A stretch of 46,611 nucleotides of DNA from Paractinoplanes atraurantiacus (GTDB taxonomy: Bacteria > Actinomycetota > Actinomycetes > Mycobacteriales > Micromonosporaceae), in assembly GCF_900215205.1 (NCBI RefSeq), contig NZ_OBDY01000048.1, positions 1 to 46,611 on the forward strand, given 5' to 3'. Shown one piece after another: positions 27,926 to 33,904 of this stretch. The position numbers and the translations under genes are program-made. The notes beneath the pieces were generated by a model, which was not told where the DNA came from, made no database searches, and saw nothing but the letters and a program-made list of their open reading frames with translations. Numbering within the stretch: position 1 is the stretch's first letter; each line of letters opens with the position of its first letter.

Positions 27926-28029
27926 TCCCCGCACCTCCTTCCCTCCCCTTCGCCGCGGCCCTTCCCGCTCCCTTCGCCGCGCCTCGGATCCCTCGAATTA
28001 ATTCGCTCGCGCTGCGGCCGCCGGACGAC
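27926..28029. other. Start of the gap upstream of the 80-residue gene
   Basis: Pyrimidine-rich DNA follows the B12 gene, with no terminator seen. It contains GAATTAATTC, a perfect 10-bp palindrome and an AT-rich island about 27 bp before the -10 box at 28030. The rest of the gap to 28272 is described in the next two entries. Confidence 0.35.
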
Positions 28030-28051
28030 TAGCGTTCTGCGCATGATCTGA
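28030..28051 (+). promoter_or_regulatory. Leaderless -10 box and two-codon upstream ORF (Met-Ile-stop)
   Basis: TAGCGT at 28030-28035 is followed after 7 nt by ATG ATC TGA (28043-28051). The same TAGCGT-N7-ATG layout is found at the GNAT leader ORF at 31352. If transcription starts near 28042 the mRNA begins with a minimal ORF. The frame downstream of the TGA is open through to the 80-residue gene, so readthrough or reinitiation would enter the same frame. Box and ORF are seen; function is inferred. Confidence 0.45.
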
Positions 28052-28236
28052 TCGCTCCTCCGGCCCGCCCTTCCGGCCGCCAGGGTGCCCGTCCGCGGGC
28101 CCGGCGCCGTCGACTGCTGGTGTGTGCCGTTGATCGTGCTCGGTTCCGGGTGTTCCGGTGGTTGTCCGCCGTGGAGACGCCTCAGCGCCGACACCCGGAG
28201 CGCGTTCACTTCTCTTCCCACGGCTTCGCACTGCCC

Positions 28237-28258
28237 GGCCCGGCGTTCGCGCCGGGCC
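28237..28258 (+). promoter_or_regulatory. TTCG-loop hairpin before the ribosome binding site
   Basis: GGCCCGGCG, loop TTCG, CGCCGGGCC is a perfect 9-bp stem with a TTCG tetraloop. It ends 3 nt before TGAGGAGG, the ribosome binding site of the gene at 28273. It could stabilise the leader or gate ribosome entry. Confidence 0.6.
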
Positions 28259-28272
28259 CTGAGGAGGCCCGC

Positions 28273-28515
28273 ATGCCTGCCCAGCCCTTCACCGTCCACG
28301 TGGACGCCGACGACCTCGCCGCCAACGACCTGGCGGCCAACCTGTTCGGCCCGTCCACGCCCAGCACCACCGGCCGCCCCGGCACCGCGGCCGGCGCCCA
28401 GCACCACGGGGCCCGCGACTCCCGGCAGGACGCCCGCGAACGTTCCGGCCGCTCCCGCTCGGGCCGCGCCGCCGGCGCCGCTTCCGGCCGCTCCTACGCC
28501 TTCCGCCGCAGCTAG
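28273..28515 (+). CDS. 80-residue Arg-rich small protein behind a structured leader
   Basis: ATG 28273 follows GAGGAGG at good spacing. The N-terminus PFTVHVDADDLAANDLAANL is acidic and ordered; the rest is Gly/Ser/Ala/Arg-rich and ends SGRSYAFRRS, probably unstructured and basic. No signal peptide or helix is seen. The acidic-head, basic-tail layout might suit a nucleic-acid-binding or precursor peptide, but no family was recognised and no modifying enzyme is adjacent. The long 5' leader (about 230 nt) with a mini-ORF and hairpin suggests post-transcriptional control. Confidence 0.6.
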   Translation: MPAQPFTVHVDADDLAANDLAANLFGPSTPSTTGRPGTAAGAQHHGARDSRQDARERSGRSRSGRAAGAASGRSYAFRRS

Positions 28516-28560
28516 GCCACCATCGCCGGCGCGCTCACGGTTCCCCGTGGCGCGCCGGCC

Positions 28561-28632
28561 TTCCTCACCGCGCCGGCCTTCCTCACCGCGCCGGCCTTCC
28601 TCACCGCGCCGGCCTTCCTCACCGCGCCGTCC
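28561..28632. repeat. 18-bp tandem repeat, four copies
   Basis: TTCCTCACCGCGCCGGCC is repeated head to tail at 28561, 28579, 28597 and 28615, the last with one change. Degenerate relatives with TTCCCCACC continue to about 28670. The unit length is a multiple of three, so open frames span it on both strands, but none has a start with a ribosome binding site. Confidence 0.9.
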
Positions 28633-28670
28633 TTCCCCACCGCGCCCGGCCTTCCCCACCTCGGCCGCCC

Positions 28671-28863
28671 GCCTAACCACGCCGGCCTTTCTTCACCGCG
28701 CCGGCCCGCCTCGCCGCACCCACCCCACCTCGCCGCGCCGCGCCCACCCCGCCTCGCCGCACCCACCCCGCCTCGCCGCGCCGCGCCCACCCCGCCTCGC
28801 CGCACCCACCCCGCCTCGCTGTGGCCGCCCTTCCTCGCCGCCGACTTTGCGTCGCCAGAGCTT
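28671..28863. repeat. Degenerate GC-rich repeat tract
   Basis: Alternating CCGCCTCGCCGCACCCACC and CCGCCTCGCCGCGCCGCGC units recur from about 28708 to 28818. The tract continues to the edge of the next gene. It is non-coding as far as I can tell and is a different family from the adjacent 18-bp repeat. Confidence 0.7.
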
Positions 28864-29589
28864 CTACGGGGCGAGCCAGCGGTCCGGTGGCACCTTCGCA
28901 TAGTCGGCGAGGCTTTCGACGAAGGCCGGGAAGTCCGGATGGGCCGGGCCGATGATCCATTTCGGTGGGTGCACGGGATTGCCGGCCAGCAGGGACGACA
29001 GCTCCCGGAACGCCTCCGCCGCCTTCACCTGGCGGCTCCACAGCAGCAGCGGGCCGGGGACTCGTGTGGACAGTCGCTGCCCCAGCGCCGTCACGACGAT
29101 GTGGCTGGCCATCTCGGTGTCCAGCAGGCACAGTGTCGTCCCGGTGGTCAGGGCCAGCGTCGCGAAGGTCTCCCGCACGGACGGCGACATCAGGAACAGC
29201 CGGCTCTGGCCGGTCGTCGCCGGCATGAAGTCGAACCGCAGGTGATCGGGCAGGATGGTGTGGTCGTCGCTGACGCTGAGATAGATGTAGCCCACCGTGA
29301 CGCGCGGGCCGGGCTCCTCGTCGTCGTAGTCGCGCAGCGGCCCGTCCACCGGGAAGCTCAGCGACAGGTCGAAACTCCGTCCCATCCGGTCGGCCGCGGC
29401 CACCTCGAGTTCGATCGCCCGGTCGCCGATGAATCCGTACGTCCCCGGCATCGTCATCGACGTGCCGCTGGGCAGGAGGATGGTCGTCAACCGTGACAGC
29501 TCGGGATCGCACAGCTTCGCGACCTCGGCCAGGAAGACGTCGGCGTCGCGCCGATGAACGTAGAACTCGTAGCTGAAGTCGATGCCCAT
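28864..29589 (-). CDS. Hypothetical cytoplasmic protein
   Basis: 241 residues from ATG 29589, with GGGGGGA 4 nt upstream; ATG 29616 is in frame but poorer. MGIDFSYEFYVHRRDADVF and later TVGYIYLSVSDDHTILPDHL suggest an alpha/beta protein. The C-terminus WIIGPAHPDFPAFVESLADY is well structured. No signal peptide or known family was recognised. It is divergent from the transglutaminase-like gene across a very short spacer with overlapping -10 boxes, so the two may be co-regulated. Confidence 0.7.
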   Translation of the reverse strand: MGIDFSYEFYVHRRDADVFLAEVAKLCDPELSRLTTILLPSGTSMTMPGTYGFIGDRAIELEVAAADRMGRSFDLSLSFPVDGPLRDYDDEEPGPRVTVGYIYLSVSDDHTILPDHLRFDFMPATTGQSRLFLMSPSVRETFATLALTTGTTLCLLDTEMASHIVVTALGQRLSTRVPGPLLLWSRQVKAAEAFRELSSLLAGNPVHPPKWIIGPAHPDFPAFVESLADYAKVPPDRWLAP

Positions 29590-29611
29590 GGATCCCCCCG
29601 CGTCGATGCGG

Positions 29612-29621
29612 ATCATACGAT
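29612..29621. promoter_or_regulatory. Overlapping divergent -10 boxes
   Basis: ATCATACGAT reads as TACGAT on the plus strand (29616-29621), 6 nt before the ATG at 29628, and as TATGAT on the minus strand (29617-29612), 22 nt before the ATG at 29589. The two boxes share two bases, so polymerases on the two promoters must compete. The plus transcript would be leaderless, the minus one led by a normal ribosome binding site. Confidence 0.6.
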
Positions 29622-29627
29622 CCCGGC

Positions 29628-30422
29628 ATGACGGAGACGATCGATTACGCCACGCCCGGCCCCCTGACGACGATCGACGCCGCCGGGCTTCCTCATGAGC
29701 CTGTCGCGCTGTGCCATCTCGTACATGATCTCGTCATCCAGCCCCATGACGCCCAGGGGCTCGGCGTCCCGCAGGAGCGCTTCGCCGAGAATCAGCTGCG
29801 CCCCGCCGGCGCCATCGTCGGCGCGCTGCTCGCCCTCGACCCGGCGCCGCTGACCACCGCCCGTCCACCGGAGCGCCGCGTCATCGGCACGTGCCGCCAC
29901 TTCGCCGTGCTCGCCACCGCCCTGTTGCGCCATCGCGGCATCGAGGCTCGGGCCCGGTGCGGCTTCGCCACGTACTTCCAGCCCGGCCAGGGCCTGGACC
30001 ACTGGGTCACCGAATATCGGCAGGGCGGCCGCTGGATCCGGATCGACTCCGAGATCCTGGGCGGCACCCTCGTACAGCGGCCCGATGATCTCGCCGAAGG
30101 CGAGTTCCTCACCGGTGGCGAGGCCTGGAGCGCTTTTCGCGCGGGCCGCATCGACCCGGCGCGCTTCGGGGTGTACGGCACCGAGAACTGGGGGCCGGCG
30201 GAGATCCGCGGCAATGCCGTCCGTGACCTCGCCGCGCTGAACAAGGTCGAGATGTTGCCGTGGGACGAGTGGGGCCGCATGACGGCGTCCTATGAGGGCA
30301 GGACCGGTTTGGAGTACGACGCGTTGATGGACACGATCGCAGCGGTCACCGCCGACGGCGATCCGCGTGCGGTGGCCGCCCTCTACCGCGTGGAAGATCT
30401 CGCGATCCAGTCTTTCAACTGA
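29628..30422 (+). CDS. Transglutaminase-like (papain-fold) protein
   Basis: 264 residues. The core has the Cys-His-Asp order of the transglutaminase-like superfamily: RVIGTCRHFAVLATALLRHR (Cys), GLDHWVTEY (His) and WIRIDSEI (Asp), at about 88, 124 and 138. Relatives act as cysteine proteases or peptide-processing enzymes, or have lost activity; which applies here cannot be told. There is no signal peptide. The ArsR operator just after its stop (30415-30430) overlaps its last codons. The mRNA is probably leaderless. Confidence 0.78.
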   Translation: MTETIDYATPGPLTTIDAAGLPHEPVALCHLVHDLVIQPHDAQGLGVPQERFAENQLRPAGAIVGALLALDPAPLTTARPPERRVIGTCRHFAVLATALLRHRGIEARARCGFATYFQPGQGLDHWVTEYRQGGRWIRIDSEILGGTLVQRPDDLAEGEFLTGGEAWSAFRAGRIDPARFGVYGTENWGPAEIRGNAVRDLAALNKVEMLPWDEWGRMTASYEGRTGLEYDALMDTIAAVTADGDPRAVAALYRVEDLAIQSFN

Positions 30423-30479
30423 TTGGTTGACACGCTCCCGAGGCGGGTCTACCGTTACTTTCAACCGATGAGTTGAAAG
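30415..30479 (+). promoter_or_regulatory. Consensus promoter with two ArsR-type operators
   Basis: TTGACA (30427-30432), 17-bp spacer, TACCGT (30450-30455) is a near-consensus promoter. Two copies of TCAAC-N6-GTTGA lie at 30415-30430, overlapping the -35, and at 30461-30476, overlapping the start site. The second extends to CTTTCAAC-N6-GTTGAAAG (30458-30479). The sites are 46 bp apart. Autorepression by the ArsR-type protein at 30489 is the natural reading. Confidence 0.85.
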
Positions 30480-30488
30480 AAGGTCGAC

Positions 30489-30836
30489 ATGGCGGCGGAG
30501 GGGCTTTCCAAGGCGTTCGCCGCCCTGGCCGATCCGACCCGGCGCGACATGGTGGCCCGGCTGGCCGGTGGTGACGCCACGGTCGGGCAGCTCGCCGAGC
30601 CGTACGAGATGTCCCTGCAAGCCGTCTACAAGCATCTGAAGGTGCTGGAGGAGGCCGGGCTCGTCAGCCGCCCCCCGGGGCCGCAGCCGCGGTCCGTGCG
30701 GCTCGAGCGGGACGTCTTCGACGAGATCGGCGGATGGGTCGAGCAGTACCGCCGCCGCACCGAGGCCCGCTACCAGCGCCTGGACGCGGTGCTCGCGGTC
30801 ATGAACGAGGGAACCGACGAGGAGAAGGGCAAGTGA
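30489..30836 (+). CDS. ArsR/SmtB-type winged-helix regulator
   Basis: 115 residues, ATG after AAAGAAGG. The winged helix covers most of the protein: LSKAFAALADPTRRDMVARL, TVGQLAEPYEMSLQAVYKHL, KVLEEAGLVSR. No metal-binding cysteines are present, as in the subgroup that pairs with AHSA1 proteins rather than metal pumps. It sits one base before the AHSA1 gene (TGAgATG), so they form one operon. It probably binds the two TCAAC-N6-GTTGA sites upstream. Confidence 0.9.
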   Translation: MAAEGLSKAFAALADPTRRDMVARLAGGDATVGQLAEPYEMSLQAVYKHLKVLEEAGLVSRPPGPQPRSVRLERDVFDEIGGWVEQYRRRTEARYQRLDAVLAVMNEGTDEEKGK

Positions 30837-30837
30837 G

Positions 30838-31311
30838 ATGAACGAGGCACGGATCGAAGCGGACAAGGACCTGCCGATCATCCGGATCACCCGGGACTTC
30901 GCGGCCACACCGGAGCAGCTCTTCCGGGCACACACCGACCCCGAGCTGTACGCACAGTGGGTCGGCCCCGACGGGACCAAAGCGCAGATCGACCGGTGGG
31001 ACGCCACGACCGGCGGGGCCTGGCGCTTCACGGGGTCGGCGGGCGGCCAGGAGTACGGCTTCCACGGCTGCTTCCACGAGGTGAGCCCCACCAGGATCGT
31101 CCAGACCTTCACCTACGAGGGCGATCCGGACGGGGTGTCCCTCGAGACACTGACGTTCGAAGACCTGGGCAACGGCCGCACGAGACTGCACGGCCAGTCC
31201 CTGGTCGAGAGCTTCGAGGCCCGCGACGCCTGGCTCGAGAGCGGCATGGAGACCGGCGTCAACGACGGCTACGCCAAGCTGGACGCGCTGGTCGCCAAGG
31301 GCGCGATCTGA
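30838..31311 (+). CDS. AHSA1/SRPBCC-domain protein
   Basis: 157 residues. The START-like fold is recognised from IIRITRDFAATPEQLFRAHT, then LYAQWVGPDG, GGAWRFTGSAGGQEYGFHG, ETLTFEDLGNGRTRL and the terminal helix ETGVNDGYAKLDALV. These proteins bind small hydrophobic ligands. In pairs with ArsR-type regulators they are common in actinobacteria and their ligand is usually unknown. Translation is likely coupled to the regulator gene one base upstream. Confidence 0.9.
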   Translation: MNEARIEADKDLPIIRITRDFAATPEQLFRAHTDPELYAQWVGPDGTKAQIDRWDATTGGAWRFTGSAGGQEYGFHGCFHEVSPTRIVQTFTYEGDPDGVSLETLTFEDLGNGRTRLHGQSLVESFEARDAWLESGMETGVNDGYAKLDALVAKGAI

Positions 31312-31328
31312 CCGGTTCCGGCCGCGCG

Positions 31329-31357
31329 TTGCTTCGGCCCGCGGCCACCGATAGCGT
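31329..31357 (+). promoter_or_regulatory. Promoter of the polycysteine leader ORF and GNAT gene
   Basis: TTGCTT (31329-31334), 17-bp spacer, TAGCGT (31352-31357). The ATG of the leader ORF lies 7 nt after the -10 box, placing the start site at or beside it. This makes a leaderless transcript. Confidence 0.65.
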
Positions 31358-31364
31358 GCGCGAC

Positions 31365-31415
31365 ATGACTTTCCTCTGCTGCTGCGCCGCCGCGGGGCGG
31401 ACCCGCCGCTCCTGA
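31365..31415 (+). CDS. Leaderless polycysteine leader peptide (upstream ORF)
   Basis: A 16-codon frame, MTFLCCCAAAGRTRRS, begins at the predicted transcription start and contains three consecutive TGC codons. It has no Shine-Dalgarno. Polycysteine leaderless upstream ORFs are known in mycobacteria as cysteine-responsive attenuators. This one precedes a GNAT gene by 95 nt instead of a sulfur-assimilation gene. The stop codon falls in the loop of a 9-bp hairpin. Translation and regulation are inferred. Confidence 0.55.
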   Translation: MTFLCCCAAAGRTRRS

Positions 31416-31423
31416 GCGGCGGG
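31402..31423 (+). promoter_or_regulatory. Hairpin over the leader-ORF stop codon
   Basis: CCCGCCGCT, loop CCTG, AGCGGCGGG gives a 9-bp stem whose loop contains the first bases of the TGA. A second stem, GCCGGT/ACCGGC with loop CTCACAC, lies at 31464-31482 before the GNAT start. A ribosome stalled at the Cys codons would change whether the first stem can form. The mechanism is inferred. Confidence 0.6.
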
Positions 31424-31510
31424 CAGCCTCCACATCGTTGCTCCGCCGCTTCCCGCGTCCCGGGCCGGTCTCACACACCGGCTTCGTCGTCATGGAAACG
31501 GAGCATTCGC

Positions 31511-31993
31511 ATGTCCCACCGCATTCGGCCCCTCGGGCCGGCCGATCTGGAAGCCGTCGTCGACCTGTCGCTCCTGGCCTGGGAGCCGGTCTTCGCCTCG
31601 TTCGAAAAGGTTCTCGGATCCGCGATCTTCGACCGGCTCTACCGCCCGGACTGGCGCACCGCACAAGCCGCCAGCGTTAGGAAGCACTGCCTCGCCGACG
31701 GCGCCGAATCGTTCGTCCTGGCCACGGCCGACGGCGTCCCCGCCGGTTTCGTCGTGCTCCGGCAGGAGCGGGAAGAGTCGCTCGGGATCATCGAGATGAT
31801 CGCCGTGCACCCGGAGCATCAGCGTCGTGGTCACGGCCGGTCCCTGATGGAGTTCGCGATCCAGCGGCTGACCGATCAGGGGCTGGAGCTCATCAACGTC
31901 GGAACCGGCGGCGATCCCGGCCACGCGCCCGCGCGCGCTCTCTACGAGGCGGTCGGGTTCACCGGGCTTCCGCTCGTGAACTACTACAGGTGA
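31511..31993 (+). CDS. GNAT-family acetyltransferase
   Basis: 160 residues. The acetyl-CoA-binding motif IIEMIAVHPEHQRRGHGRSL (about 94-114) and the C-terminal GHAPARALYEAVGFTGLPLV mark GNAT. The N-terminus is RIRPLGPADLEAVVDLSL. Substrate unknown. GGAG lies at fair spacing before the ATG. The 5' leader carries a polycysteine upstream ORF, so expression may follow cysteine supply, which might point to a thiol-related substrate; that is speculation. Confidence 0.88.
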   Translation: MSHRIRPLGPADLEAVVDLSLLAWEPVFASFEKVLGSAIFDRLYRPDWRTAQAASVRKHCLADGAESFVLATADGVPAGFVVLRQEREESLGIIEMIAVHPEHQRRGHGRSLMEFAIQRLTDQGLELINVGTGGDPGHAPARALYEAVGFTGLPLVNYYR

Positions 31994-32040
31994 CCGCGGG
32001 GAACAGGGCGGCTCGCGCCGCCCTGTTCGCCGTCAGCGGG

Positions 32041-33117
32041 TCAGCCCAGTTCGGCGTAAACGTCGTCCAGGCGGCCGTGGTACATGTCGGTCTTGGTGTT
32101 GAAGTTGGGCCCGCCGATGCGCAGCGGCAACGGGTTGCTGATGTTGAGGTTGGACGGGATGGTGGTCGTGCCGCGGACCACGTTGTCCACGTAGACCGAG
32201 AGGCTGGAACCGCTGCGCTGGCAGAGGATCTTGTGCCACTGGCCGTCGGCGACCGAGGCGGCCGAGCGGGCCACGTAGATGGTGGCGGAGCCGGTGCCCA
32301 CGACGGCGCACTGCGCCTTGCCGTTGGTGCGGCCGACCTGCATCTTCCACTGGCTGGCGGTGGTGGCCACGCCCTTCTGCATGATGTTGGCGGAGCCGGT
32401 GATCTGCGCCTTGGTCAGCTGGATGCGGGCCGACCAGCGGAACATCCGGGTGCCGGGGTTGAGGTCGGCGTCGTCGGGGGCTTCGAGGAGGCCGCGCGGG
32501 CAGGTGGTGGCGGTGGTGGCGCAGGCACCGGGGAAGCTGGCGTAGCGGCCGGTGGGCGTCCCGGCGTCGAAGCGGATGACGCCCTGGTCGACGGAGCGCA
32601 CGGTGAGGGCGGGGCCGCGGCCGGAGGTGTCGGCGATGCGGCCGTTCACGGCACCGGCGTCGAAGGTGTAGCGAGCAACCAGCGCGGGCGCGGCAGTGGT
32701 GGCGGCCGGCCGAGCGGCAGCGGCAACAGGAGCAGCGGCAGCGGCAGCGGCACCGGCAACGGCACCGGCGGGAGCGGGCGCCGCGACCGGAAGCGCACCG
32801 GAACGAGGAGCCGCGGCGGCGGCCGCAGGCGCGGCAGCCGGAGCAGCGGCACCAGCAGCAGCGGCGGGAGCAGCGGCGGCGGGAGCAGCGGCGGCGGGAG
32901 CCGGGGCTGCCAGTGCGCCGGAACGAGCAGCGGCGGGAGCGGCGGCGGCCGGGGCGGTGGTGGCCACCGGGGCGGCGCCGGGGCGGACGGCGGTCGGAGT
33001 TGTCACCGCGAGGGGCGGAGGCGTGGTGGCCGCGGGCGCGGGGAGCCCGGGAGCGGCCATCGCGGGCGCCGGGACCGCGAGACCGGCGAGCGCAACGAGG
33101 GCATAAGCCATTTTCAT
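32041..33117 (-). CDS. Secreted Ala/Pro-rich protein with LamG domain
   Basis: 358 residues from ATG 33117. Signal peptide MKMAYALVALAGLAVPAPAM is followed by about 140 residues almost entirely Ala, Pro, Gly and Thr, a flexible wall-spanning or linker region. The LamG domain (about 165-358) starts ALVARYTFDAGAVNGRIAD and ends YHGRLDDVYAELG, close to that of the propeller protein at 9423-11213. Cysteine pairs (GACATTATTCPRG, QCAVVG...ILCQRSG) suggest disulfides. The upstream DNA has ACGTATAACTTCACGTATA, a direct repeat next to the start. Confidence 0.82.
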   Translation of the reverse strand: MKMAYALVALAGLAVPAPAMAAPGLPAPAATTPPPLAVTTPTAVRPGAAPVATTAPAAAAPAAARSGALAAPAPAAAAPAAAAPAAAAGAAAPAAAPAAAAAAPRSGALPVAAPAPAGAVAGAAAAAAAPVAAAARPAATTAAPALVARYTFDAGAVNGRIADTSGRGPALTVRSVDQGVIRFDAGTPTGRYASFPGACATTATTCPRGLLEAPDDADLNPGTRMFRWSARIQLTKAQITGSANIMQKGVATTASQWKMQVGRTNGKAQCAVVGTGSATIYVARSAASVADGQWHKILCQRSGSSLSVYVDNVVRGTTTIPSNLNISNPLPLRIGGPNFNTKTDMYHGRLDDVYAELG

Positions 33118-33448
33118 ACGTATAACTTCACGTATAGGTGGCGAAAGGGCAAAGGACCGCTTTCGGCGTTTCGGCGGGATTCCCCCGCCCGGACGGGCGA
33201 GCCCGTCCGGGCGACGGGAGATGCCCGTCCGAGGGATCAGCACCAGCCCGGCCGGGTTACGGCGAGCTGGGCCACAGCAAGGGAGCGCGGCCCACGGAGC
33301 AGGAGCGCAGCTCCGAGAAGGCGGTGAAAAGCGGGCCAGGAAGGCACGGGAGCAGGCCAGGAAGGCACGGGAGCAGGCCAGGAAGGCGCGGAAGCAGGCC
33401 AGGAAGGCACGGAAGCCGGCCAGGAAGGTTGGTCCGGCCGGCGGGCGG
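33118..33448. other. Gap with ACGTATA direct repeat and 21-bp repeats
   Basis: Near the LamG start, ACGTATA occurs twice in 19 bp (about 33119-33137). The middle is GC-rich with no supported gene. The right third is the 21-bp tandem repeat described separately. Confidence 0.5.
33334..33428. repeat. 21-bp tandem repeat, four and a half copies
   Basis: The unit GGCCAGGAAGGCACGGGAGC+A repeats at 33334, 33355, 33376 and 33397, with a partial copy at 33418; the last copies differ at two or three bases. Translated it would give a seven-residue A-R-K-A-R-E-Q repeat, but no start with a ribosome binding site leads into it. It stops just before the stop codon of the gene at 33449. Confidence 0.88.
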
Positions 33449-33829
33449 TCAGAGGACCTCGTTCTCCAGGGCCAGGCGGCAGACCGCGACCAGGCGCAGG
33501 ACGTGCCACTCGGCGGCGAGCCAGTCGGCCGAGCGGACCGGGGCCGTGCCGGGAGACGGCAGGGTGCGGCCCATGCGGCGCGCGCCGGCGGCGATCGAGC
33601 GGGCGTACGAGGCCAGGCCGTCGGCGTCGGGGGCCTGGTCGGCGTCGGCCAGGGCGTCGCGGACGCCGGCCGCGTGCTGGTCGATGAGGGCCAGGACGCC
33701 GGGATCGGCGAGCGCGGCGACGATCCCGTCGACGCCCACGCGAGCCATCATCTCGTCGAGCGTGCCGGCGGCCGGCGAGGTCGGGACAAGAGCGGAAATC
33801 GGGGCGAAGGCCAGGAATTCGTTCGTCAT
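33449..33829 (-). CDS. Small hypothetical protein (perhaps DUF6401-like)
   Basis: 126 residues. Helical and soluble: GTLDEMMARVGVDGIVAALA, then LALIDQHAAGVRDALADAD, and a conserved-looking C-terminus SADWLAAEWHVLRLVAVCRL. I tentatively recall similar proteins labelled DUF6401 in Micromonosporaceae, with no known biochemical role. The ATG has no close ribosome binding site (GGAGG is 16 nt away). It stands alone between repeats and hrpA. Confidence 0.65.
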   Translation of the reverse strand: MTNEFLAFAPISALVPTSPAAGTLDEMMARVGVDGIVAALADPGVLALIDQHAAGVRDALADADQAPDADGLASYARSIAAGARRMGRTLPSPGTAPVRSADWLAAEWHVLRLVAVCRLALENEVL

Positions 33830-33904
33830 GCGGAAGAACTTATGGCCTCCGGCAACCCCACGACAGGGGGGTAACCGAACGGCACCCGAGCGCTCCCCAC
33901 GCTG

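Noticed and set aside
28085..28200. Cys-rich reading DCWCVPLIVLGSGCSGGC as another cysteine leader
   Set aside because: No start codon with a promoter or ribosome binding site leads into it, and the Cys codons are not consecutive.
25203..28515. A natural-product gene cluster around the B12 protein and small Arg-rich peptide
   Set aside because: No radical SAM, cyclodehydratase, protease or transporter gene lies in the neighbourhood, and the transglutaminase-like gene is too far and divergent to support it.
28512..28901. Repeat-encoded minus-strand protein
   Set aside because: Low-complexity translation of the 18-bp and degenerate repeats without a ribosome binding site; overlaps a supported gene at its end.
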